Shown here: positions 1 to 8,432 of the stretch, piece by piece
Layout of the letters: each line of letters opens with the position of its first letter
Numbering within the stretch: position 1 is the first letter of the stretch
Assembly (NCBI GenBank): GCA_947631395.1
Contig: CANRLF010000016.1
Coordinates: forward strand, 1 to 41,183
DNA length: 41,183 nt
Source of the DNA: an uncultured Oscillospiraceae bacterium
GTDB taxonomy: Bacteria; Bacillota; Clostridia; Oscillospirales; Oscillospiraceae
Reading direction: 5' to 3'
Notes under the pieces: generated by a model
Database searches by the model: none
What the model saw: only the letters and a program-made list of their open reading frames with translations
Told to the model about the DNA's origin: nothing
Position numbers and translations under genes: made by a program

Positions 1-1178
<1,178 letters not shown>

Positions 1179-1209
1179 CTATGAAACCTCCAAAATTAAA
1201 TTATTTCAG

Positions 1210-1264
1210 AAAAAATAACGGCCGGTACTTTCGCGGGCAAAAGCCCGCGACGCCCTTGCCGTTA
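1210..1264 (-). promoter_or_regulatory. Terminator-like folded leader of gdhA
   Basis: In the gdhA leader a 7-bp stem TAACGGC/GCCGTTA (1258-1264 with 1216-1222) encloses a perfect 8-bp TCGCGGGC/GCCCGCGA hairpin with a TTTT loop (1231-1250) and runs straight into six U residues (1210-1215). This has the form of a conditional terminator ahead of the RBS. GCCGTTAACGGC at 1258-1269 is itself a palindrome and could compete with the outer stem. No known riboswitch class was recognised. Confidence 0.5.
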
Positions 1265-1273
1265 ACGGCTATC

Positions 1274-1302
1274 ATTTTACCGTTTTAAAACGGTATTGTC
1301 AA
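1274..1302 (-). promoter_or_regulatory. Sigma-A promoter of gdhA
   Basis: On the minus strand TTGACA (1297-1302) and TAAAAT (1274-1279) are separated by exactly 17 nt. The predicted start lies near 1267, giving a leader of about 90 nt before the ATG. The spacer is filled by a perfect palindrome (separate entry). Confidence 0.85.
1278..1295. promoter_or_regulatory. 18-bp perfect palindrome inside the gdhA promoter (operator candidate)
   Basis: TACCGTTTTAAAACGGTA is a perfect dyad occupying almost the whole -35/-10 spacer of the gdhA promoter. A repressor bound here would block RNA polymerase, so it is a good operator candidate. The cognate regulator is not identifiable from this window. Confidence 0.6.
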
Positions 1303-1369
1303 TGGTCAATACATATAAATTTGAATTTTCTAATAATAAATCTTGCAAAAAATAGACGAAAGGAGGGAG

Positions 1370-1724
1370 AGGGGTGGGGGGACGGACTCCCCTCAGTCGC
1401 CTGCGGCGACAGCTCATCTCCGCGCTAAGAGCCGCCCTACGGGCGGTTGCGCTCCGAAACGCGCCTGCGGGCGCAGCCCTCAGAGAGGGGAGCCTTTTTC
1501 GCCTGCGGGCGGGGACGGGCGGGTTTGGGAACTCGCCCCTACGGGGTGATTGGGAGATTTTTATAATTGCCGTAGGGGAGGGTTATAAACCCTCCCGGTT
1601 TTCAATACGCGCCGTGAGGCGCAACCTTTTTTGGGGACGGGGGAATATTGTTGCGGTTTCGCCGCTTATCCCACCTCATCCCTGCCCTTCCCCGCGGGGG
1701 CGGGGAAGGCTTTTTGACGGGGGG
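1370..1724 (+). repeat. Intergenic mosaic repeat block R1
   Basis: Non-coding stretch between the gdhA promoter and the end of the amidohydrolase gene. It holds, in order, a CTCCCCTCAGTCGCC-type module interrupted by a GC-rich insertion with its own CCGCCCTACGGGCGG hairpin, a GAGAGGGGAGCCTTTTT half, a CGCCTGCGGGCG module, a GTAGGGGAGGGTTATAAACCCTCCCG hairpin at about 1573-1599, a GCGCCGTGAGGCGC hairpin, and a CCACCTCATCCCTGCCCTTCCCCG module. The same modules recur near 12.2, 23.1, 32.8, 36.6 and 40.9 kb. No gene is supported here. Confidence 0.8.
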
Positions 1725-2570
1725 TTAGGGGGTTAGGAGGTGGGTGGGGGTGGTGGAGAGGATGGAGGTGAGTTCGGAGGGGGTCAGGCCGGAGGTGGTC
1801 AGGAGGGAGAGGGACTCGGCCTGGTCGGTCCAGGGGCTGTCGGAGCCGAAGAGGATCTTATCGACGCCGTGGAGGTGGACGATGGAGGTGAAACGCTCCG
1901 CCGTCAGGGGGGAGTAGCCGCCGAAGTCGGTGGTATGGCCGGATCTGTCACGCCAGGGGTAGAGGCACACGGCGGTGTCGAGATATACGTTCTGGCCGTA
2001 CAGCTCCTGGGCCTCGTCCCACTGGGCCATGCCGCCAAGGTGGGCGAGGACGAGTTTTTCATAGGGAACGGCACGGAGCAGGTTGGAAAGCCGTCTGGGG
2101 CTGGCCAGGTCCTGACCGGGGAAGGAGGGGTCGAAGCCGGCGTGGATCAGGACGATGAGGCCGAGCTCGGCCGCCCGCTCGACGACGCGGAGGGTCCTTA
2201 TATCGTCAACGGCCACGCCCTGAAAGAGCGGGTGGAGCTTTATGCCCTTAAAGCCGTTGGCGGACAGGCCGTCAAGCGTTTCGCGCCAGTCCTCCGCGGC
2301 GGGGTGTACGCCGCCGAAGCTGAGGATGCCGGTCTCGGAGGTGGAGCTGTTTATCTCAAGGGCGGTCCGGTTTATGCTCTCGGCCTGGTGGGGCTTCGTG
2401 ACGACGGGGGCCACCACGGACAGGTCCACGCCGGAGCGGGCCATGGAGGCCCGCAGACCGGAGATGGTGCCGTCGGAATAATTCATCATGTTGGCCCCGG
2501 AGGCAAGGCCTCCCACGGCCCGGGGGGCCAGGGCGTCGGGGAACGTGTGGGTGTGGAAATCTATGATCAT
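1725..2570 (-). CDS. Amidohydrolase-family metal-dependent hydrolase
   Basis: 281-residue TIM-barrel amidohydrolase of the amidohydrolase-2 type (PF04909-like). It begins MIIDFHTHTFPD, whose HTH (H-x-H) is the usual first metal-binding pair. KGIKLHP, the VLIHAG and LAHLGG strands, and the terminal FGSDSPW motif with its conserved Asp follow the family order. It is compact and full length, with no signal peptide, so cytoplasmic. The substrate is unknown; relatives include decarboxylases and small-molecule hydrolases. GAAAGG sits about 9 nt before the ATG, and a sigma-A promoter lies 30 nt upstream. It stands alone as a transcription unit, with its stop directly against repeat block R1. Confidence 0.85.
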   Translation of the reverse strand: MIIDFHTHTFPDALAPRAVGGLASGANMMNYSDGTISGLRASMARSGVDLSVVAPVVTKPHQAESINRTALEINSSTSETGILSFGGVHPAAEDWRETLDGLSANGFKGIKLHPLFQGVAVDDIRTLRVVERAAELGLIVLIHAGFDPSFPGQDLASPRRLSNLLRAVPYEKLVLAHLGGMAQWDEAQELYGQNVYLDTAVCLYPWRDRSGHTTDFGGYSPLTAERFTSIVHLHGVDKILFGSDSPWTDQAESLSLLTTSGLTPSELTSILSTTPTHLLTP

Positions 2571-2599
2571 AGTAAGCGGCCTTTCAAAAAATATGCTTT

Positions 2600-2628
2600 A
2601 TTTTACTCCATCGCTAAATAAAATGCAA
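2600..2628 (-). promoter_or_regulatory. Sigma-A promoter of the amidohydrolase gene
   Basis: TTGCAT (2623-2628) and TAAAAT (2600-2605) on the minus strand, spacer 17 nt. The predicted start is about 23 nt before the ATG at 2570. Confidence 0.7.
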
Positions 2629-2708
2629 GCCTCGCCGGAGAAAATGGGTGAAAAGAGAGAAAATTTACAAATATTATGCTTTTTTGACGTTCAATTTTTT
2701 GTAAATCG

Positions 2709-2737
2709 TTGACTTTTTTTATATAGTGTGTTAAAAT
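2709..2737 (+). promoter_or_regulatory. Sigma-A promoter of the E2-like/ligase operon
   Basis: TTGACT (2709-2714) and TAAAAT (2732-2737), spacer 17 nt. The predicted start near 2744 leaves only about 7 nt before the ATG at 2751 but about 43 nt before the TTG at 2787, which helps choose the start of the next gene. Confidence 0.8.
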
Positions 2738-2786
2738 TGGAATTCGAAAGATGGCGAGGTATCGCCACGCGCGGGAGGACCGAGGC

Positions 2787-3659
2787 TTGGAAAAGAGAAA
2801 AAGAAAATTCGGCGACCGTAAGGACGGGTATCTGGTACGTGATCTGGACGCGATGCACTTTATCGTGCCGCTTTTGTATCCGAACAGGTGCGACAACGAG
2901 GCGTATATATCCGAGAGGATAGACCTTACGGCCATGAACGAGTATCTGAGGAAGAAGAACGAGACGGAGACGGAGTTTCCGTACACCATGTTCCACGTCA
3001 TATTGGCGGCGCTGGTGAAAACGGTGACCTTAAGGCCGAAGCTGAACAGGTTCATAGCCAACAAGAACCTGTATCAGCGCAACGAGGTATCGGCGAGCTT
3101 CGTGGTCAAGAAGAAGTTCGCGGACAACGGAGCGGAGGCGCTGGCCTTTGTACACTCAAAGGACGAGGACACCATCGACACCATGCATGAGTACATAAGG
3201 AGCCAGGTCATGTTCTGCCGGTCCGACAAAAAGGACAGGTCCACGGACTCCATGGAGTTTTTCACCAAGCTTCCGAGGTTCGTGAGCAAGACGGCGGTGC
3301 ACTTCGTGACGTTCCTTGACCGCCACGGCTGGTGCCCCCAGGTGCTCATCGCCACGGACCCGTACTACGCGTCGGTGATAATCTCGAATTTGGGCTCCAT
3401 TAAGCTCAAGTCCGGCTATCACCATCTGACCAACTGGGGGACCTGCTCGCTTTTCTGCATAATCGGCGAGAAGGGCATGAACCCGGTGTTCAACGCCGAC
3501 GGCACGTATGAGATGCGGGAGACGCTGGATCTGGGGCTGACGATAGACGAGAGACTGGCCGACGGATATTATTACTCAAAGTCCGTGAGGCTTTTGAAGC
3601 GGCTCTTGGAGGAGCCGGAGCTTCTGGAAAGACCGATGACCGAGGAGGTAGACTACTGA
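2787..3659 (+). CDS. E2-type acyltransferase-fold protein without lipoyl domain; catalytic His replaced
   Basis: 290 residues with the fold of the catalytic domain of 2-oxoacid dehydrogenase E2/chloramphenicol acetyltransferase. The family segment VIISNLGSI is present, followed by a C-terminal DERLADG where active enzymes have DHRxxDG, so the catalytic His is Glu (codon 3549-3551) while the Asp-Gly is kept. No lipoyl or peripheral-subunit-binding domain precedes it. I chose TTG 2787 over ATG 2751 because GGGAGG lies 8 nt upstream of the TTG and the ATG has no RBS. The stop overlaps the ligase start (TGATG), so translation is coupled. It probably handles an acyl group with its partner; real activity and substrate are unknown. 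Confidence is high for the fold and low for the function. Confidence 0.8.
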   Translation: MEKRKRKFGDRKDGYLVRDLDAMHFIVPLLYPNRCDNEAYISERIDLTAMNEYLRKKNETETEFPYTMFHVILAALVKTVTLRPKLNRFIANKNLYQRNEVSASFVVKKKFADNGAEALAFVHSKDEDTIDTMHEYIRSQVMFCRSDKKDRSTDSMEFFTKLPRFVSKTAVHFVTFLDRHGWCPQVLIATDPYYASVIISNLGSIKLKSGYHHLTNWGTCSLFCIIGEKGMNPVFNADGTYEMRETLDLGLTIDERLADGYYYSKSVRLLKRLLEEPELLERPMTEEVDY

Positions 3660-5410
3660 TGGGCGAGACACCGAAAACACCGTGGATAAAGAGCCTGGGC
3701 GACATGCCGTCGCACCTTGAGTATTTCAAGGGCTCACTTTATGAGATGGTGGACAACGTGGCGAAGAAATATCCGGACTACGTGGCCTTTGACTTCATGG
3801 GCAAGCCCACCACATACCGGCGGATGATGGAGATGATAGATCAGTGCGCAAAGGCGCTGAGGACAATCGGAGTCCGGGAGGACGACCGGGTGACCATAGC
3901 ACTGCCGAACTGCCCACAGGCCATATTCATGTTCTACGCCGTGAACCGCATCGGGGCCATAGCCAATATGATACACCCCCTTTCCAGCGAGAACGAGATA
4001 GAGTTTTATCTAAACGAGTCCAAGTCCATAACGGTCATAACCCTTGACCAGTTTTATCACAAGATCGAGGCCATAAGGCAGAATACGTCAATTGTCAACG
4101 TGATAATTGCGAGGATAAAGGACGAGCTTTCGCAGCCGCTGAAAACAGGATACATGCTGACCGAGGGGCGGAAGATCGCCAAGATACCCGCAGACGCGCC
4201 GGTCATAATGTGGAACGAGTTCATAAGGCTCGGCAACGCGTGCTTCTGGAATTACACGGTGAAGAAGTCCGCCGACGACCCGGCGGTCATACTCTACTCC
4301 GGCGGCACCACCGGCACCACGAAGGGCATACTTCTGACAAACTATAACTTCAACGCCCTGGCATCTCAGGTCATCGCGGTGAACCCCATGTTCAGGCCCG
4401 GGGACAAGATGCTGGCGGCCATGCCGGTGTTCCACGGCTTCGGCCTGGGGGTGTGCATACACACTATGCTGGCAAACGGCGGCCGGTGCCTTTTGGTGCC
4501 GCGCTTTACGCCAAAGAGCTACGGGAAGCTGGTGGTAAAGGAGCGGTGTAACTTCATCGCCGGGGTGCCCACGCTGTTTGAGGCGTTGCTGAGGTTGCCC
4601 AGCATGGAGAACGCCGATCTGAGCGCGCTGAAGGGCGTGTTTTCAGGCGGGGACTCTCTCTCTATCGAGCTTAAAAAGAAGATGGACAAGTTCCTCTATG
4701 ACCACAAGTGCGCCATACAGGTGCGGGAGGGCTACGGTACAACCGAGACCGTCACGGCCTGCTGTCTGACACCGCCGCATATCTACAAGGAGGGGTCCAT
4801 AGGACTACCCTTCCCGGACACGTATATCAAGATCGTCAAGCCCGGCACCGACGAGGAGGTGCCATACGGCGAGGAGGGCGAGATACTTCTGGCCGGGCCC
4901 ACGGTCATGCGGGAGTATATAAAGCACCCGGAAGAGACGGCGAACACGCTGCGCAAGCACTCCGACGGGCAGACCTGGGTGTACACAGGGGACCTGGGGA
5001 CCATGGACGACGAGGGGTTCGTATATTTCAAGGGCCGGTCAAAGCGCATGATAATCACCGCCGGTTACAATGTGTACCCCGCGCAGCTGGAGAACATCAT
5101 CGACGCCTGCGAGCTGGTGCAGATGAGCTGTGTCATCGGCGTGAAGGACGACTATCGGATGCAGAGGGTGAAGGCCTTCGTTATGGTAAAGCCCGGCGTG
5201 CCCAAGAATGAGGAGACACGGGAGGCGATCCTGGCCCACTGCAGGAAGAATATAGCGAAGTACGCCATGCCCAGGGAGCTGGAGTTCCGGGACGAGCTGC
5301 CAAAGACACTGGTGGGCAAGGTGGCCTATCGGGTACTGGAGGAGGAAGAGGCGGCCAAGGCCGCCGAAAAGAGCGGGGAAGGTGCCGAAGGTCAGGAAAA
5401 AGTCAAATGA
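3659..5410 (+). CDS. AMP-forming acyl-CoA synthetase/ligase
   Basis: 583-residue ANL-superfamily adenylating enzyme, normal length for a fatty-acyl or aryl-CoA ligase. It activates a carboxylic acid with ATP and usually passes it to CoA. Visible motifs are the phosphate-binding loop YSGGTTGTTKG (about 213-223), GYGTTET, YTGDLG, the hinge KGRSKRMIITAGYNVYP and the C-terminal PKTLVGK whose Lys is the adenylation lysine. The tail (about 565-583) is Glu/Lys/Ala rich. The start overlaps the upstream E2-like stop by 1 nt. The tight pairing with an acyltransferase-fold protein suggests that a dedicated acyl group is activated and then moved or sensed. Substrate not determinable. Confidence 0.88.
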   Translation: MGETPKTPWIKSLGDMPSHLEYFKGSLYEMVDNVAKKYPDYVAFDFMGKPTTYRRMMEMIDQCAKALRTIGVREDDRVTIALPNCPQAIFMFYAVNRIGAIANMIHPLSSENEIEFYLNESKSITVITLDQFYHKIEAIRQNTSIVNVIIARIKDELSQPLKTGYMLTEGRKIAKIPADAPVIMWNEFIRLGNACFWNYTVKKSADDPAVILYSGGTTGTTKGILLTNYNFNALASQVIAVNPMFRPGDKMLAAMPVFHGFGLGVCIHTMLANGGRCLLVPRFTPKSYGKLVVKERCNFIAGVPTLFEALLRLPSMENADLSALKGVFSGGDSLSIELKKKMDKFLYDHKCAIQVREGYGTTETVTACCLTPPHIYKEGSIGLPFPDTYIKIVKPGTDEEVPYGEEGEILLAGPTVMREYIKHPEETANTLRKHSDGQTWVYTGDLGTMDDEGFVYFKGRSKRMIITAGYNVYPAQLENIIDACELVQMSCVIGVKDDYRMQRVKAFVMVKPGVPKNEETREAILAHCRKNIAKYAMPRELEFRDELPKTLVGKVAYRVLEEEEAAKAAEKSGEGAEGQEKVK

Positions 5411-5529
5411 TTTTCACGGCGTGTACGTTGTGAAGATTACCTCTTGCTTCGCTCAGCTGAGCGTCCGCGGCCGGCGGGGCGAAACGGGCCCAGCAATAAA
5501 CGCTAATTAAAGGAAAAGAAGGGTAGAAA

Positions 5530-5823
5530 ATGAACAAAAACACAAATCAACCCAGAAACGAGGACCTCTACAAGGCGATAATGAAGCTGGAGACCATCGA
5601 GGAGTGCAAGAAGTTCTTCGACGACCTGTGCAGCGTGTCGGAGCTGAGGGCCATGGAGCAACGCTTCCAGGTGGCGGAGCTTCTGAGCCAGGGCATGATC
5701 TATAACGACATCCTTGACCGCACAGGCGCGTCCAGCGCCACCATAAGCCGCGTCAACCGCTCCCTCAGGTACGGCAACGACGGCTATGAGGTGGTGTTCA
5801 AGAGGATGGCGGAGGACAAGTAA
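5530..5823 (+). CDS. TrpR-like regulator, YerC/YecD family
   Basis: 97-residue small DNA-binding protein of the TrpR-superfamily YerC/YecD group. Helical N-terminus (LYKAIMKLETIEECKKFFDDL), a conserved SELRAMEQRFQVAELLSQG segment, and a helix-turn-helix at about 55-80 (YNDILDRTGASSATISRVNRSL). Length is typical. Regulatory targets of this family are poorly defined; despite the TrpR relationship no tryptophan role can be claimed. The preceding 119 nt include a CGCTCAGCTGAGCG palindrome and a GAAGGG RBS. It is followed immediately (0 nt) by a methyltransferase gene. Confidence 0.88.
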   Translation: MNKNTNQPRNEDLYKAIMKLETIEECKKFFDDLCSVSELRAMEQRFQVAELLSQGMIYNDILDRTGASSATISRVNRSLRYGNDGYEVVFKRMAEDK

Positions 5824-6564
5824 GTGGACGCCTACGTGTCACTGGCGCCATACTACGACGAACTTACCGGGGACGTGCCATACGGGAGCTTTGCCGACTT
5901 TTACGAGGCGGTGTTCCGTATGTACGGCGCGTCCCCGAAGCTCCTGCTGGACCTTGCCTGCGGCACAGGGACGCTGACGGCGGAGTTGACGCGGCGGGGC
6001 TATGAGCTCATCGCCGCGGATGTATCCCCGGATATGCTGAGTATAGCCCGGGAGAAGGCCGCCGGTCTTGAGCCGGAGCCGGTCTTTTTGAACCAGTCCA
6101 TGGAGGAGCTGGACTTATACGGCACGGTGGACGCCGCCGTGTGCTCGCTGGATGGGGTGAACTATCTGCCGCCGGAGAGCCTTGGCGGGGTCTTTGAACG
6201 TCTGCGGCTCTTTGTGGCCCCGGGCGGACTTTTTATTTTCGACGTGAATACGCCGGAAAAGCTCCGGTCTCTCGACGGACAGGTGTTTTTGGACGAGCGG
6301 GAGGACGTGTACTGCGTCTGGCGGGCGGAGCTGACGGATGAGCCCCGGGCGCTGGTATACGGCATGGACGTCTTTGCCAAAAGACCCGACGGGACATATG
6401 ACAGGGGCTGGGAGGAGCACGTGGAGTATATCCACACGGCGGAGGAGCTGAAGCGCGAGCTCTCAGCCCACGGCTTTGAGGATATACGGGTGTTCGGCGA
6501 GCTCAGGTTAGAGCCGCCGGAGGAGAACGAGCAGAGGATATTTATCGCCGCGAGACGCGGTTAG
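5824..6564 (+). CDS. Class I SAM-dependent methyltransferase
   Basis: 246-residue Rossmann-fold methyltransferase. Motif I DLACGTGT (43-50) binds the SAM methionine, and the acidic AADVSPDML that follows contacts the ribose. Further motifs are NQSMEELDLYGTVDAAVCSLDGVNYL and a FIFDVNTPEK strand. It starts with GTG directly after the yerC stop, with GGAGG 8 nt upstream inside yerC, so the two are co-translated. The substrate is not apparent; this YerC-adjacent group is uncharacterised as far as I can tell. A small-molecule or tRNA substrate are both possible. Confidence 0.85.
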   Translation: MDAYVSLAPYYDELTGDVPYGSFADFYEAVFRMYGASPKLLLDLACGTGTLTAELTRRGYELIAADVSPDMLSIAREKAAGLEPEPVFLNQSMEELDLYGTVDAAVCSLDGVNYLPPESLGGVFERLRLFVAPGGLFIFDVNTPEKLRSLDGQVFLDEREDVYCVWRAELTDEPRALVYGMDVFAKRPDGTYDRGWEEHVEYIHTAEELKRELSAHGFEDIRVFGELRLEPPEENEQRIFIAARRG

Positions 6565-6661
6565 GCCGGAGGGAAACGGGCATAATGATAAGGCCCGCCG
6601 CCGGGATCGGCGAGGGCGCTTTGGCCGGTATATGAGCCGTGGGGCGATTTTCGGAGGGAAT

Positions 6662-7534
6662 ATGGGAAAAATAGTGAGGGCCCTGTCTGAGGACGGGCTT
6701 GTGAAGATAACCGCGGTGGAGCTTACGGACGCGGTGGAGCGGGCGAGGAATATACACAGGACGCTGCCCGTGGTGACGGCGGCGCTGGGAAGATGCATGT
6801 GCGCCGCGTCCATGATGGGCAACGCCCTCAAGGACTCCGGCGACAGTGTGACCGTCAGGATAAATGGCGGCGGGCCGGTGGGGACGGTGCTGGTGGTGTC
6901 GGACAGCTCAGGGAACGTCCGGGGCTATGCCCAGTATCCGGCGGTGGATATGCCGCTCCGGCCCGACGGGAAGCTCGACGTGGGCGGCGCCGTGGGCAAG
7001 GACGGTATGCTGACGGTCATTCGTGATATGGGCTTCGGCGAGCCGGTATCGGGCAGTACGGAGCTTGTATCCGGCGAGATCGCCGAGGACTTTGCTAGAT
7101 ATTTTGTGGAGAGCGAGCAGATACCCACCGCCTGTGCCCTGGGGGTGCTGGTGGACAGGGACCAGCACGTGCTGGCCGCCGGTGGATATATAGCTCAGCT
7201 CATGCCCGGGGCCACGGACGAGACAGCCGAGAGGCTCGAGCGCAACGTACAGCTTGCCGGTTCCGCCACGGCGCAGCTCATGGCCGGGACGGTGGAGGAT
7301 ATGGCCCTGCGGATACTGGAGGGCTTTGACGCGCGTATCGTCGAGAAGGACACCGTGGGGTACAGGTGCGCCTGCTCCCGGGAGCGGGTGCTGACGGCCC
7401 TGTCCGGCGTCACGGCGGAGGAGATAGACAGGATGCTCCGGGAGGACGGAAAGATCGAGGTCAAGTGCCGCTTTTGCGACAGCGTCTATACCTTCACGGA
7501 GGACGACCGGGGACTGCTCACCGGGAACGGGTGA
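6662..7534 (+). CDS. hslO: Hsp33 redox-regulated chaperone
   Basis: 290-residue cytosolic holdase that is switched on by oxidation and unfolding of its C-terminal zinc domain. The zinc cysteines are all present as CAC (C236, C238) and CRFC (C269, C272). The N-terminal domain begins MGKIVRALSEDGLVKI and carries the family segments GNALKDSGDSVTVRINGGGPVG and PLRPDGKLDVGGAVG. ATG 6662 was chosen because GGAGGG lies just upstream (short 3-4 nt spacing) and the protein then begins like family members. An in-frame ATG at 6632 would add ten unlikely residues. It sits 97 nt after the methyltransferase gene and may be co-transcribed with it. Confidence 0.95.
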   Translation: MGKIVRALSEDGLVKITAVELTDAVERARNIHRTLPVVTAALGRCMCAASMMGNALKDSGDSVTVRINGGGPVGTVLVVSDSSGNVRGYAQYPAVDMPLRPDGKLDVGGAVGKDGMLTVIRDMGFGEPVSGSTELVSGEIAEDFARYFVESEQIPTACALGVLVDRDQHVLAAGGYIAQLMPGATDETAERLERNVQLAGSATAQLMAGTVEDMALRILEGFDARIVEKDTVGYRCACSRERVLTALSGVTAEEIDRMLREDGKIEVKCRFCDSVYTFTEDDRGLLTGNG

Positions 7535-7552
7535 AAAAAATCAAAAAAGGGC

Positions 7553-7581
7553 TTGACAATCTCACGGCCCTGTGGTATTAT
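7553..7581 (+). promoter_or_regulatory. Consensus promoter of tRNA-Ala
   Basis: TTGACA (7553-7558) and TATTAT (7576-7581), spacer 17 nt, 27 nt before the tRNA 5' end. Confidence 0.85.
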
Positions 7582-7608
7582 CTTATCCGCTGTGATAAAC
7601 AGCCACCT

Positions 7609-7684
7609 GGGGGCGTAGCTCAGCTGGGAGAGCGCCTGAATGGCATTCAGGAGGTCATCGGTTCGATCCCGACCGTCTCCACCA
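7609..7684 (+). tRNA. tRNA-Ala (anticodon GGC)
   Basis: 76-nt cloverleaf with encoded CCA. The acceptor GGGGGCG pairs with CGTCTCC through two G-U pairs. The D arm contains AGCTCAGCTGGGAGAGC, the anticodon stem CCTGA/TCAGG encloses the loop ATGGCAT with anticodon GGC, and the T loop is GGTTCGATCC. It reads GCC and GCU alanine codons. It has its own promoter and terminator. Confidence 0.97.
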
Positions 7685-7728
7685 CGAAAAAAGGACCGCT
7701 TCGGCGGTCCTTTTTTCGTGGTGGAGAC
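7675..7728. repeat. 25-bp perfect inverted repeat that includes the tRNA-Ala 3' end
   Basis: The arms 7675-7699 and 7704-7728 are perfectly complementary around a TTCG loop. The left arm begins with the last ten bases of the tRNA (GTCTCCACCA), so an inverted copy of the tRNA 3' end lies on the far side of the terminator. Confidence 0.9.
7687..7716 (+). terminator. Intrinsic terminator after tRNA-Ala
   Basis: GGACCGC-TTCG-GCGGTCC with flanking A6 and T6, so it can work in both directions. It starts 3 nt after the CCA end. Confidence 0.9.
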
Positions 7729-7759
7729 TACGCCCTTTGCTGGGGGCAAAGGGCGCCCT

Positions 7760-7900
7760 GGCGCATTGCGCCGGGGGTGATTTAAATTCGAGGTGGGACC
7801 CTGACGGTCCCCCTCGAGCTCCCCTCCCCGGCGCTTTGCGCCGGGGAGTGATTTAAATTCGAGGCGGGACCCTGATGGTCCCCCTCGAGCTCCTCTCCCT
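7760..7900 (+). repeat. Two tandem copies of a ~70-bp GC-rich unit
   Basis: Copies at 7760-7829 and 7830-7900 differ at only a few positions. Each holds a GGCGC(A/T)TTGCGCC hairpin, GTGATTTAAATTCGAGG, and a GGGACC-CTGA-GGTCCC-type hairpin. The surrounding stretch from 7729 to 8016 contains no supported gene; it lies downstream of both the tRNA and the XRE gene. Confidence 0.8.
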
Positions 7901-8016
7901 CCGAGGACTTTGGGTTGGTGAGGGGAAGAGGGGAGTAGCTACTTGTTTTGCGAAAAAAGGAGTCTCGGACGGGGGGGTCGGGGCTCTGTTTTTTTGATTG
8001 CGGGGGGGGTATTGGG

Positions 8017-8256
8017 TTATGGGTCTAAGTTGCTTTCGTCGAACAGGGGGGAGTTGAAGAATGTTGGGAGGGATATTTCTAAGCCCTGGCATAGTTCGTG
8101 GAGTATTCGGAGTTTTACGGAATCGTATGAGAGATTGATTATATTTCCGATGGTGGATTTGGGGACGCCGCTGCGCATATAAAGACGGTACTGGGTCATG
8201 CCGCGCTCATTTAACAGCTCGGTCAGGCGCGCGCTTATTGCCTCATTCAGCTTCAT
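8017..8256 (-). CDS. Small XRE-family helix-turn-helix regulator
   Basis: 79-residue Cro/CI-type DNA-binding protein. The five-helix HTH spans most of the chain: ISARLTELLNERGMTQYRLYMRSGVPKSTIGNIINL carries the TQYRL and PKSTIGNI recognition-helix pattern, and LHELCQGLEISLPTFF closes the domain. The tail FNSPLFDESNLDP is short, with no ligand domain. It starts at ATG with GGTGG upstream. It is transcribed away from the ECF sigma gene across a 176-nt gap that has a 12-bp palindrome next to its RBS, which suggests self-repression. It could also control the sigma operon; this is inference. Confidence 0.85.
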   Translation of the reverse strand: MKLNEAISARLTELLNERGMTQYRLYMRSGVPKSTIGNIINLSYDSVKLRILHELCQGLEISLPTFFNSPLFDESNLDP

Positions 8257-8266
8257 TTTTCCACCA

Positions 8267-8278
8267 CCTTATATAAGG
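8267..8278. promoter_or_regulatory. 12-bp palindrome upstream of the XRE gene
   Basis: CCTTATATAAGG is a perfect dyad about 10 bp upstream of the XRE start codon, overlapping the area of its RBS. It is a possible operator for the XRE protein. Confidence 0.4.
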
Positions 8279-8432
8279 ATGAAAATATTATATGTTTAAT
8301 GGTCACAAGATTAGTCCCCGTGAGTGTACTAATCGATATGCTTATAATAATAAAGAGAATATTCTTGATCGACGCAACCTTTTTGATGGGGACCGTGACT
8401 ATATGGGTAAAAGACAGAAGGGGGGTAAATTT

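Noticed and set aside
5411-5529. Riboswitch ahead of yerC
   Set aside because: Contains a CGCTCAGCTGAGCG palindrome and GC-rich runs but no match to a riboswitch consensus I could recognise.
6585-6635. 16-codon frame upstream of hslO ending in ATGA overlap with the ATG at 6632
   Set aside because: It has a GGAGGG but at 11-nt spacing, no special composition, and hslO most likely starts at 6662, so coupling is doubtful.
7760-7900. CRISPR array
   Set aside because: Only two directly abutting 70-bp units with no unique spacers, and no cas genes in the window.
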